This document shows positions 27,558-37,288 of a DNA stretch of 64,000 bases, piece by piece (within the stretch, counting starts at the first letter, position 1; the number at the start of each line of letters is the position of its first letter). Position numbers and translations under genes: made by a program. Source of the DNA: Proteromonas lacertae (Eukaryota; Sar; Bigyra; Opalinata; Proteromonadidae); contig NGBS01000301.1 in assembly GCA_002245135.1 (NCBI GenBank), forward strand, positions 1-64,000. The letters are read 5' to 3'. A model generated the notes under the pieces. It did no database searches, was not told the DNA's origin, and was given only the letters and a program-made list of their open reading frames with translations.

Positions 27558-28682
27558 TCAATAAACACTATTTAATAATTTTTCACCTCGAATTCCAGCT
27601 AATAGATTTTTAACAGCAATTTCACCCATTTTACCTCTTGTTCCAAAGGAAGCAGATCCAACATGTGGGAAGATCACACAGTTCTTAATTCTATGAATTA
27701 AAATAAATAATAAATAATGTAAATATACTTGAATAATGGATGATTTGTTGGTAATGGTTCAGGAGTAGTTACATCTAAGCCAGCAGCGTATAAATGACCA
27801 TTATTTAAATACTCAACTAATGCGTCTTGATCAACTGTTGCACCTCTGGAAGTATTAATTAAAATTGATCCTTTTTTCATCATTTTCAACGTATCTTTGT
27901 TTATTAAGTGATGAGTTTCAGGTGAATAACAACAATGAAGTGATACAATATCTGCTTGTTGTAATACCTCGTCTCTAGTTAAGTATTTTGCACCTAATTC
28001 CTTTTCAATTTCTGGTTTTCGATTTCTACTACTGTATATAATATTACAACCTAATCCTTTCATCATTTTAGCATATTCATAACCAATAGCTCCCATTCCG
28101 ATAATTCCGACTGTACTTCCGTATATATCTTTACCACAATAACCCAATGGAGTATATGGACCCCATGTACCTTCTCTAGCACTATCAACAGCCTATTTAT
28201 TGATTAATAGTAGAAATATACTGGGATTAATTGTCTTGATGCACAAAATGATAATGCTACAGCTGTTTCTGCAGTTGTTTTGGCTAATACTCCTGGTGTA
28301 TATCCAACTGTTAATCCTTTCTGCTTGCAATACTCAAGATCAATATGATCATAACCAACTGAAAAGGTACTGACCTAAATAAAATAATGAATTGAAAAAA
28401 TGGATATTTATATACAGTTTTCAATTGAGGTCCAACAGCATCAATTACTTCTTTATTAATTTTGTGAATTAAAGTGCAAAGAATTCCTACACATCCTTTA
28501 CCAGCATCTTTAATATCTATTACAAATAAAACTATATGTAATAATCATACTACCATCCTCTGGTAATGGGATTATCTCAATATCCTTTTGACTATTCAAC
28601 AAATCCATAGCTTCTTGAGGTAAACCACCAAGTACGAGAACCTATTCAACAATAACGGAAATAACTATACTTTCTTTGCCAT
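27558..28682 (-). CDS. GRHPR: Glyoxylate/hydroxypyruvate reductase-like D-2-hydroxyacid dehydrogenase
   Basis: NAD(P)H-dependent reduction of glyoxylate and hydroxypyruvate. It starts MAKKVLVLGGLPQEA, with an intron right after the fourth codon. The Rossmann fold shows STVGIIGMGAIGYEYAKMM, then ADIVSLHCCYSPETHHLIN, INTSRGATVDQDALVEYL with the catalytic Arg, AAGLDVTTPEPLPTNHPLF with the Glu, and NCVIFPHVGSAS with the catalytic His. PEPLPTNHPL and the PHVGSA loop are typical of GRHPR rather than phosphoglycerate dehydrogenase. It ends GEKLLNSVY with no obvious peroxisomal signal. Short introns and an intact frame. It is convergent with the receptor gene, about 100 bp away. Confidence 0.85.
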
Positions 28683-28793
28683 TTAAATAAGATATGAAAG
28701 ATTGAAAATGAAAAGGTATGAAACGATTATATTTTTATTTCATTTTGGAACTATTTCTCATCAAACAACACATATTACACAAGTATAAAATAG

Positions 28794-30225
28794 CTATTTT
28801 ATATAAAGTGAGTTTACATGACAACTTTTCAATCGATCTTTAATTCCAGAATAATCCTTTAAACTTCCATCTATAAAATAATAACAATGATAATAACATA
28901 CTATATATAATCAATTCTTTCAATCTAACACAATTTGATATATATTTACTCAGATATATACATCCTTCATCAGTGATATGATTGTTATTTAAATCCAAAA
29001 CTTCCAAGTTTATCAAAACACTGAAATTGTTTGTAATTGATTGTAAGCAGTTATCACTAACCTTATTCTCTTGTAAACTCAGTCTTTTTAAGTAAATAAT
29101 GTCTGAAAAATGATCAAATAACTCTGAAACTCCAATATCACTTATCATATTATCTATATTATATTATAATTTTATTATTTATATATTATTATACACGATA
29201 GAGAAAGAAATGTGAGTTGTGGAATATATTTCAATCTAATACTTAAATAATGAATTCCAATATCTGATAATTTTACATTATTCAATGATAGATTTGTTAA
29301 TGAAGAAAAATAAATGAATTTATCACACAAGTATTCTACTCCACAATTATAGAGTGAATTTGAATTAAATGATAATCTGTCAATTCTCTTTGCTTGTGAT
29401 GATTCTATAAATCTGTCTATCATTTTCACTATATAAAAATTAAATAATAATAATTATAATAATATTCTTACTTCTATATGGTTTTACACTATGTATTACA
29501 TCATAATAATAATCAATATCAAATGATTTAATATAAGCTACTTGAGAATAATGATATAATAAATCATTTTCTATATTCATAAAACGTAATTTCAGTTCAC
29601 TGACTGTAATTCTTTTATCTTTATTGATTTTCAACATCTTTTTTATAAGTTTTTTATACTTTTTATTTTTTATTGAAATATGTTTATTACAAATGTCAAT
29701 TTGTTCTAAAAGCAAAAATGAATTATTAAGAGAGTTAAATAATGTTTTATTTTCTACTATTTCATATATTATTACTCCAATTGACCAAATATCGCTTAAA
29801 ATACTTATTTCTTTTGATAGTAATTGTTCTGGACTATTATAGTAAGAAAAAGGTATATCTAATCTTATATCATTTATAAAATAATCACTAACCATTATAT
29901 TACCATTTTTTGTGTATAATATATTTGTTGGTTTGATATTTCCATGATAGAATGACATTGAATCTAATTTTAGTAACATATTGATTAATTTTTGAAATAA
30001 ATCTGCTTCATTCACTTGTTTTATATTAATATTATCCTTTAAATTACACTTTAATACATTTTCTTCAAGTATCAAACTGGGATAATCGATATATTTTATA
30101 TATGAAGGTAAAAATACATCCAAAGATAATTTTTGAATGAATTTTACCTTTTCAATAAACTTTTGTAGGTATTTAACTCTGACATTGGATATATTTATAG
30201 TCTTTATTCTTAGCATAATATTCAT
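28794..30225 (-). CDS. Pseudokinase with C-terminal leucine-rich repeats (copy 1)
   Basis: Protein-kinase fold lacking catalytic residues, followed by ribonuclease-inhibitor-like LRRs. The catalytic loop reads FYHGNIKPTNILY, with Asn in place of the HRD aspartate. The DFG site is VSDYFIND. The activation segment ends SPEQLLSKE and helix F is SDIWSIGVIIYEI, so the C-lobe fold is preserved. After a short linker come LRRs such as LTNLSLNNVKLSDIGIHYLS, LKRLSLQENKVSD and LEVLDLNNNHITDEGCIYLS, split by short introns. The N-lobe is short, and an upstream exon may exist (an acceptor-like AATTAG precedes the chosen ATG). Architecture and motifs match the gene at 58.8-60.7 kb, so the two are paralogs. 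The role is unknown, probably signalling scaffolding. Confidence 0.75.
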
Positions 30226-30391
30226 ACGATTACTCCTTAAAATATGTATAAATATCTAATTTTAAAATATTTCTGTAACCAATAAATAATTATTAAAGAA
30301 GAAAATTTAAATTAAAAAAAAATGCTTGATTTTGGTTTGAAAAATTAAACCGTTTCAAAAAATAAAAAAATTAAAAATACAATCATATAAC

Positions 30392-31739
30392 TTAATTTAT
30401 TACCTTTTCAAAATGAAAACCAAAACATGCAGGTGCAAATTCTTGGAATATTCCACTATTAACCAAACCACTAAGAAAGAAATCAACAGTTGAGCCAAAT
30501 CCTAACCAAAACAACCCAAATTGCATAAACCATGGTAATCTTTTCAATTTAAAGAATGTCTTTTCAAATAACACTTGTGAAGTACAAACAAATGCTTGAA
30601 AAATGAAATACAAAATCTGTTTGCCAAACTTATCATTCATTCCAATTACAAACAAATATTCATGCGATAAACCACTAATTAAAAACACCAACAAGCTTAC
30701 CACAAATAATGAAACCCCTCTATTCTTTAATGGTGTGAAAATAGTTCTATGAAAAACATCACTCATTGCATCATTCCATCTCACACCCCAAAAATCTTTA
30801 AAACTGGTGCAAAGGATAGGGTTATGAAAAGGTGGGAAAACATTACATCCTTTTTTAATTAATATGTATGATAATAAATAACAACCTATTTATTCATAAT
30901 AATAATAATTTCAAAATATATAAATAAATACCTTGTGATAAGCCTAAATATGTTATCAACATTTGAAAACATGCATTTACGAATGGACATTTTGTTAATT
31001 GATAATTCACATTATAATATAATCTCAAGCATTCTGCTCCTAGTAAAGCATGAAATATAAAATGATTTAAACAGTATTTAGATCTATATATCTCATCTTC
31101 TTTGGATAATTTTTCTGTTACTTTATAACGAATAAAACAATTCATATATAAGAAGAATGAATTTATGTCATTTGTAACTAAATCTGTTTTGATATATGTG
31201 TCTAATATAATGTCTAATATTTTCCATGAATATGTAAACGATAAATTTGTGAAAGTTAACCTTCCTATTAGTGTATATCCTATATGATAGGGAATTACCA
31301 GTAACAGAACAGGGATGAATAAAATTGATAATGTTCTTTCGGATGAATATTTTGTAGGAATGTTCTGAGTCTATATGAGGACATATTGATTTTTCTTTTC
31401 CAATGAAAATAAAAATATAACTATTTTAGTTTAATAATATATTCTATATATACTCTGTTGTTAATGTTGATAAACTTAACCAGAATAATATCACTCTAAA
31501 AATATCAAAGTAAATGTGTAAACTAGGAATGTGCATCATAACATTAAATGTTTCAAAATGCAAAACTATTAAATGTTATGAATAATAATACCTGGAATAT
31601 CAAAGTTTACATACTTTTCGATAATCTCACTGACTATTGAAGGGTTAAAATACCAAGACAGCAGCATAATTATTGGACAAAAAAAAATATGCATCAAATA
31701 TTGCTGTTTATTAGCTTTATCATATTTAGAATCATCCAT
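30392..31739 (-). CDS. Wax-synthase-like MBOAT acyltransferase
   Basis: Multi-pass membrane O-acyltransferase. The signature FHNPILCTSFKDFWGVRWND closely resembles the conserved block of plant wax synthases (MBOAT_2 family), and SGLSHEYLFVIG carries the MBOAT catalytic histidine. Several hydrophobic helices surround these (for example FFCPIIMLLSWYF near the N-terminus, LFVVSLLVFLIS before the His, and FGLFWLGFGSTVDFFLSGLV near the end). Size, about 390 residues, fits the family. It likely esterifies fatty alcohols or sterols for neutral lipid storage; the acceptor cannot be read from sequence. I use the Met at 31739 (MDDSKYDK). An in-frame Met at 31781 would leave only 2 bp to the divergent ferredoxin start. 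No frame break seen. Confidence 0.75.
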
Positions 31740-31783
31740 TTTCAAATCAATCTGCTTGACATAATCAAACCTATATATCATCT

Positions 31784-32280
31784 ATGTTTCGCTGTATTGC
31801 AAAGAAAACAAGATTAATTGTAAGAAATATAAGTTATATTGATGTAACATTCCATAATGTTGATGGTAGTATCACAAAAGCTAAAGGAGAGATTGGTCAA
31901 ACACTTCTTTCTTTAGCCCATAAAGAAAAAGTCAATTTAGAAGGTATATTGTAATTCATAAACATTGTATAGGTGCATGTGAAGGATCTTGTGCTTGTTC
32001 TACATGTCATGTAATAATTAATAGTGATGACATGTTTAAAAAGCTAAAATCACCATGTGAAGAAGAGGAAGATCTATTAGATAGTGTTCCTGAATGTACA
32101 GAAAAGTATTTTAGTTGTTTTATAGTTTTAGATCTCGTTTAGCTTGTCAAATTACTTTAGAACCTGAATTAAATGGAATAGAAGTATATACATTACTTAT
32201 TCTATTTCTTAATATAGGTAACTTTACCCAAATTCACAAAGAATTTTTATGTTGATGGTCACATACCAAAACCTCATTAG
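31784..32280 (+). CDS. Adrenodoxin-type [2Fe-2S] ferredoxin
   Basis: Electron carrier of the mitochondrial ferredoxin class (Fe-S cluster assembly, P450 or heme-related reduction). The cluster-binding loop CEGSCACSTCHVII supplies three cysteines in C-x5-C-x2-C spacing; the fourth is in SRLACQITL. The acidic DDMFKKL ... EEEEDLLDSVPEC interaction helix is present. The end, LPKFTKNFYVDGHIPKPH, is the usual C-terminal tail. Three short introns (about 26-33 nt) are needed; the one before SRLACQ is 26 nt. The first dozen residues (MFRCIAKKTRLIVRNIS) are basic with no acidic residues, consistent with a short mitochondrial presequence. Starts back-to-back with the MBOAT gene. Confidence 0.88.
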
Positions 32281-32345
32281 ATATATATTTAATAGTATTT
32301 TTTATATATAAATAAATAATATGATTGTTATTTTATTGTTTTATT

Positions 32346-33035
32346 TTACATCTGGTTTAATAGATTATCTAAATCATCACCATAAGACTGTAAGTTTGCA
32401 CTCATATCATTCAATTTATTCATCAAATCATTAGAACCATCATCTTTACTTCCTAATGCATTTATTTCAGCTTCTCTTTTTATATTTTTTTCTATTTCAT
32501 TTATTTCTAAATTCTATTTAATAAAGAAGAATAAATATTTTCATAATACATCTAAATCTGATTGTAGTTGTTCTAATGTAGGCATTCCTTTTGGACCTTT
32601 TGTTGTGATTTCTGTTAATTTTGATGTTGGTTTATTCTGCATGTGTTTTTTTATTTGTTTTTCTTTATTCTCTCTTTCCTTCTTATATTTTTCTAATTCT
32701 TGCTTTTGATTTTCAAGTTTCTCTTCTGAACGATCTGGAATCTTCTTTATGTTAGAATCAGGACTCTAAAAAATGATATAGATAACAATCAATTTCAATA
32801 CATCAGCAAATTCTTTGTTTAGTCTTTCTAATTCTTGTGCTCTTTTCTCTCTCCATGCTTTTAATTCTTCTATGGAATGATCCATCTATACTTTAAATTT
32901 CATCATATACATCTTTCAATAATTCATCTGGTTGATCTCTTTGTAGAGAGAGGAATAACTTCTATATCGCATCATAATTTCGAATAAAAATACTTCATCA
33001 GATAAATTATCATCAACAGGTGGATTTTCACTCAT
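32346..33035 (-). CDS. Small charged coiled-coil protein, family not recognised
   Basis: Starts MSENPPVDDNLSDE, then, across four or five short introns, KLFLSLQRDQPDELLKD, SIEELKAWREKRAQELERLN, a Lys/Glu-rich helix (ENQKQELEKYKKERENKEKQ), a short GPKGMPTLEQLQSDLD segment and an acidic helical end (LQSYGDDLDNLLNQM). The length is about 185 residues. An acidic N-terminus with a central WREKR coiled coil is loosely reminiscent of clathrin light chain, but the diagnostic N-terminal motif is not there, so I do not name it. It is divergent from the cobalamin adenosyltransferase gene, sharing a 59-bp promoter region. Confidence 0.6.
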
Positions 33036-33094
33036 TAACAACAAAAAACAGTTCAAACCACTAAAAAAAAGCTTGAAGAATTTGGATTTTAAAA
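33036..33094. promoter_or_regulatory. 59-bp bidirectional promoter with AAGCTTGAA element
   Basis: All sequence between two divergent start codons. It contains AAGCTTGA at 33069-33076, which is 19-26 bp from one start and 34-41 bp from the other, matching the recurring GCTTGA element. Candidate only. Confidence 0.35.
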
Positions 33095-33853
33095 ATGAAT
33101 ATTCTCACTAGAGTTGTAAGATGCGGACAAAAATTGAATTGCAATACCTTAGCTGTGATGCCTAGATATTTTGCAAGCAAAACCAAAGTATTGTTTTGAT
33201 AGTGTTTTTATCTTCTAATAGAAAGAGCAATGTTTATACAAGAACAGGTGATAAAGGAAGATCATCATTATACAATGGTGAGAGACGTGCAAAGAACGAT
33301 CCAGTATTTGAAGCTTTAGGCAATACTGATGAATTAAACTCGTATTTATCTAGTAATAATATTATTAGAGCTATTGGAGTTGCTCATACTTTCTGTGATG
33401 AAGCAAAGAATGGATTATCTGATAAATTAACTCAAATTCAAAGTAGACTTCTTGATTTAGGAGCAGCTATTGCAACACCAGTAGATAAATCAAAGTATAA
33501 TATATACATATTGATATATTAATAGATCTGATAAAATCAATATGGTCAAATTTCCAGAAGATGAAGTGAAAATATTAGAAAGTTGGATTGATGAAATTGA
33601 TTCTCAATTACCACCATTAAAAACATTTATTCTACCATCAGGAGGAAGAAGTAGTAGTGCATTTCACGTTGCAAGAACTGTATGTAGAAGAGCTGAAAGA
33701 AGTGTTATTGATTTAGTTGCTAATGGTGAAATTGATCCAGTGGTTGGTAAATATTTAAATAGATTGAGTGATTTTATGTATGTAGCTGGTAGATATGCAG
33801 CTCAATTCGACAAGATTCCAGAAATTGCTTGGGTTCCAAAAAAGAAGTTTTAA
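33095..33853 (+). CDS. MMAB: Cob(I)alamin adenosyltransferase, PduO type, mitochondrial
   Basis: Transfers the adenosyl group of ATP to cob(I)alamin to make adenosylcobalamin, the cofactor of methylmalonyl-CoA mutase. The ATP-binding start is VYTRTGDKGRSSLYNGERRA, followed by the TDELNS motif, then QSRLLDLGAAIATP, FILPSGGRSSSAFHVARTVC, RRAERSVIDL and YLNRLSDFMYVAGRYAA. The N-terminus, MNILTRVVRCGQKLNCNTLA, then PRYFASKTK, is a good mitochondrial presequence ending at an intron. Three introns are inferred. The one at 33342-33368 is 27 nt, free of in-frame stops, and removing it restores the conserved ELNSAIGVA join. It implies B12-dependent methylmalonyl-CoA metabolism. Convergent with the Hsp70 gene, 22 bp apart. 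Confidence 0.92.
33342..33368 (+). other. 27-nt stopless intron in the cobalamin adenosyltransferase gene
   Basis: Begins GTATTTATC and ends ATTATTAG. It is divisible by three and open in frame, so a gene finder would read through it and insert nine residues (LSSNNIIR-like) between DELNS and IGVA. Family conservation across the joint argues for splicing. Confidence 0.65.
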
Positions 33854-33875
33854 ATATGGTGAATTATAGAATAAT

Positions 33876-36719
33876 TTATCTTATTTTAAATATACTGTTT
33901 TTAATTCTTTGATATACTCCATCCACTTTTACATAGATTTCTAAATTTCCATTAGTATTAGCTTTGAATGATACATCTATTTTACTCTCATTAAATGGCA
34001 CTCTTACTTTACTTTCCCCTAAGAAATAATTCTTTGATGGAATATCACTTTCTCCTTCATATATTTTTATCAATCCAACTCCTCTTTCTGATGGAACTTG
34101 AGTTGACTGTTCACAAGGTAATTCAGACATTCTATTTAACATCCTTTGTATAGAATTCCCACGCAAAACTCTTCTAATTTCCATTCCTAGTGAATGGGAT
34201 AAAACATCAACAATTTGATGATGTTCTACTTTTTCATCAGCTTTATTCTTAGCATATAAACAAGCACCAATAGCTACAGCTTCATCTGGATTTATACTGT
34301 GTTCTATTGGTTTATTAAAAGTTTCACTTAACATTTTATTCACTAATGGAATGTGACTAGAACCACCTGTTAATACAAATGCATTTATATCATTTATATT
34401 TAATTTGCTTGAAGAAATTGATTCTTTTACTTTTTCTATAGTTTGAGTAATATATGGTCTAATCATATTTTCAAATGCACTTCGATTTATATCTTCTTCA
34501 TAACTGTTTTTATTAATATCTAAACTAATTCTATGATTTTCTGATGATGTTAATGCTATTTTTATCTCTTCAGCTATTTTTTCTATTCTTCTAATTGCTT
34601 TTTCATCATTCAAATTAACTTTATTACCGAATTCATTAGATGCATTCACTTTAATGTATTTAATTAATTCCATTGTTAAGTCTTGACCTCCTAAATTGTT
34701 AATACCATCTGTCCAAATCACTTTCATCTTTTTACATTTACTGCCTTGAATTGATTCAATTCTTACAATTGAAACATCAAATGTTCCTCCTCCAAAATCA
34801 TATACCAATAAATTAAATGGATTTTTATTTATTAAATCATTATTCTTTTCAATATATGCTAGTGCAGCAGCTGTTGGTTCATTTATTAATGCGGTAACTG
34901 TAAATCCAGCTTCTTCAGCAGCAGCTATAGTTTGTTCACGATGAATAAAACTAAAATCAGCTGGAACTGTCAATACTATTGGATATTTTTTAGTTGGTGT
35001 ATCAGTTCCAGTTCCTGGAATAGTTGGAATTGATTCAGTTCTTATATGCTTCAATATCATTGATGAGATATCTTTTGGTGAATAATATATAATTTTGTTA
35101 TTATATTCTACTTTATACTTTATTCCATCATTATTCACTATTTTGTATGATTTTGATTTTAGTATTTCTTCATCTAATTCACTATAATCTTTACCTATAT
35201 ATCTTTTAGCATCACTAACTATTGTATATTTAGTGGGCAAAACATTATTAGCTGCTTTTCCATATAATATCTTATCACCTTTCTTTTCAAATGCAATTAT
35301 TGATGGTATACTTTGTTTTCCTCCACTTATTGGTGCTATTACTCTTGTGTTATTTACGGAATAATTATAATAAGCTGTGCAAGAAAATGTAGTTCCTAAA
35401 TCAATACCAAATGAAAATGGATATTTTTTATCCCATTCTCCTAATGTAAATTTTAATTCCATTTCATATTTTGATGAATAAACAGCAGCACCATAAGCAA
35501 TTGCTTCATCTGGATTTATACTTTGACATATTTTTTTACCAACAAAATAATCATTCAACAACTTCTTAATTCTTGGAATTCTACTTGAACCACCTGCTAA
35601 TACAATATAATCAATATCTCCAGCTTTTAAATTACAATGACTTAAAATGGTTTTAACTGTATTTAATGTGTTTTGGAATATATCTTCACATAGATTTTCA
35701 AATTTACTTTTATTGAAATTGATATCTCCAAAAATCTTAGTAATCTCTTCACTAATTTCATCAATTAGAGTTTCATCAACAGTTGATAGTGAAATTTTAG
35801 CAATTTCACTTCTTTGTCTAATTCTTTTTAAATATTTTCTATTTAATTTCATTCTTTCTTCTTTTTCTTCTTTTGATTCAGTCTTTGATTCTTCACCTCC
35901 ATCTTCAGGTTTATTATCATATTCATAACCTTTCATAAAATCCTTCTTCTTCTTTCTTATTTCATTGATCAAATATTCTACTATTCTATTAGTTATATCT
36001 TCACCTCCTAATTCACTATCTCCTTCAGTAGCAATAATACTTAACACATTATCTTCAACATGAACTATCGAAACATCAAATGTTCCACCACCAAAATCAT
36101 ATACTAAAATATTACATTTATCTTTATCAATTTCATTGGAATGACAATATGCTAATGCAGCTGCTGTAGCTTCTGGTAATAATTCATCAACTTTTATTCC
36201 AGCTTTTTCTGCAGCTTGTTTTGTTGCTTCTCTTTGTGAATATTGAAATACTGCTGGAATGCATATTACGGCATGAGTTTCTGAATTAATTACATCTGTT
36301 GTTCTTACTTTAGGTATTACTATTTGGTTAATATTCTTCAAAAATAATGATGTTATTTCCATAGGTGAAAAATAGTGTAAATTTTTATTATATTCTACTT
36401 CAAATAAAACATCATCATCTTTTCCTCTTTTAACAAATGGATAGAATTTTAATATATCAGGATTAATATCTGAATATTTTTTACCTATAAACCTTTTGGC
36501 ATTAGTAATTAAAGTAAACTCTTGATTACGGCTATTTAAAGCAGCATCTCCATATTTTATCTTATCATTTTTGCTGCTAAATGATATGCATGTTGGTATT
36601 ACATTCTTCTGACTTGAACTATTACTGTCAACAATCTCAACTTTATTCATTTTATAAAATGCTACACATGAGTTGGTAGTACCTAAATCAACACCTATTT
36701 TCACTTTATTACTTGACAT
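33876..36719 (-). CDS. Double Hsp70: two nucleotide-binding domains in one chain, minimal substrate domain
   Basis: A 947-residue single-exon protein with two complete Hsp70 ATPase domains in series. The first (about residues 5-420) has GVDLGTTNSCVAFY, LPEATAAALAY, LVYDFGGGTFDVSIV and IVLAGGSSRIPRIKKLL. The second (about 436-823) repeats FGIDLGTTFSCTAYY, NEPTAAALAY, LLVYDFGGGTFDVSIV and FVLTGGSSHIPLVNKML. Between them there is no substrate-binding domain, only about ten residues after AYGAAVYSSK. The first ATPase domain carries a charged insertion near residues 255-295 (PEDGGEESKTESKEEKEE). After the second comes only a 124-residue remnant of the beta-sandwich substrate domain (DVLSHSLGMEIRR ... 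IKIYEGESDIPSKNYFLGE), with no helical lid and no EEVD. All phosphate-loop residues look intact in both halves, so both may bind ATP. Probably cytosolic. Confidence 0.85.
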   Translation of the reverse strand: MSSNKVKIGVDLGTTNSCVAFYKMNKVEIVDSNSSSQKNVIPTCISFSSKNDKIKYGDAALNSRNQEFTLITNAKRFIGKKYSDINPDILKFYPFVKRGKDDDVLFEVEYNKNLHYFSPMEITSLFLKNINQIVIPKVRTTDVINSETHAVICIPAVFQYSQREATKQAAEKAGIKVDELLPEATAAALAYCHSNEIDKDKCNILVYDFGGGTFDVSIVHVEDNVLSIIATEGDSELGGEDITNRIVEYLINEIRKKKKDFMKGYEYDNKPEDGGEESKTESKEEKEERMKLNRKYLKRIRQRSEIAKISLSTVDETLIDEISEEITKIFGDINFNKSKFENLCEDIFQNTLNTVKTILSHCNLKAGDIDYIVLAGGSSRIPRIKKLLNDYFVGKKICQSINPDEAIAYGAAVYSSKYEMELKFTLGEWDKKYPFSFGIDLGTTFSCTAYYNYSVNNTRVIAPISGGKQSIPSIIAFEKKGDKILYGKAANNVLPTKYTIVSDAKRYIGKDYSELDEEILKSKSYKIVNNDGIKYKVEYNNKIIYYSPKDISSMILKHIRTESIPTIPGTGTDTPTKKYPIVLTVPADFSFIHREQTIAAAEEAGFTVTALINEPTAAALAYIEKNNDLINKNPFNLLVYDFGGGTFDVSIVRIESIQGSKCKKMKVIWTDGINNLGGQDLTMELIKYIKVNASNEFGNKVNLNDEKAIRRIEKIAEEIKIALTSSENHRISLDINKNSYEEDINRSAFENMIRPYITQTIEKVKESISSSKLNINDINAFVLTGGSSHIPLVNKMLSETFNKPIEHSINPDEAVAIGACLYAKNKADEKVEHHQIVDVLSHSLGMEIRRVLRGNSIQRMLNRMSELPCEQSTQVPSERGVGLIKIYEGESDIPSKNYFLGESKVRVPFNESKIDVSFKANTNGNLEIYVKVDGVYQRIKNSIFKIR

Positions 36720-37288
36720 AGCCTTTTTACAGTAGAAATGTAAGTATTAATCCTATCAACTATAATACAATCTGAAAACTATTACTTATTATCAGCTAAA
36801 TATATTTAAAACGATATAACTACTGAATGAAGAGAAAAATTAAAAAAATGAAAATCCTTCAAGCAAAAGCTTGGTTTCTTTTTTTCAATTTAGAGAGTGA
36901 AATACATCAAATATAATACTTCTTTATGCAAAACATTAATATATTCTTAATTAATATGCTAATATTGTTTGTTTATGAAATAGTGAAAAATGAAAGATAA
37001 AACATAACTCAAATATGCTCATTTCACTTTTCATTCATTCATTTTCATTCTATATTTTATCATTAACACTTTATATTCATTGTACACAAACCACAAACTC
37101 ACTTTCTCTTATCTATAACTCAAATTATTATTTATAGTCATCATATATACAACAATACTCACTTTATTCATTTCATATCTTCAATCATTTATATCTTATA
37201 TATTTATTGACTTATTCAGTGTAACTGATTTGAATAAGAATGAAACGATCATATTTCAAAAACAATTCCAAAATCCAAATTTTGAAAA
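36720..37288. other. Intergenic region with inverted repeat CAAGC-AAAA-GCTTG
   Basis: About 570 bp between divergent genes. At 36860-36873 lies CAAGCAAAAGCTTG, a perfect 5-bp inverted repeat of the recurring GCTTGA element. At 37241-37250 lies TGAAACGATC, about 40 bp before the BTB gene start. The remainder is T-rich with many TTCATT words and shows no gene. Confidence 0.45.

Noticed and set aside
31740-31781. MBOAT start at 31781 (MIYRFDYVKQ)
   Set aside because: It leaves only 2 bp to the ferredoxin start. The Met at 31739 still keeps all predicted helices. Not excluded without 5' data.
32346-33035. Clathrin light chain
   Set aside because: Acidic start and a WREKR coiled coil fit loosely, but the conserved N-terminal clathrin light chain signature and the C-terminal features are absent.
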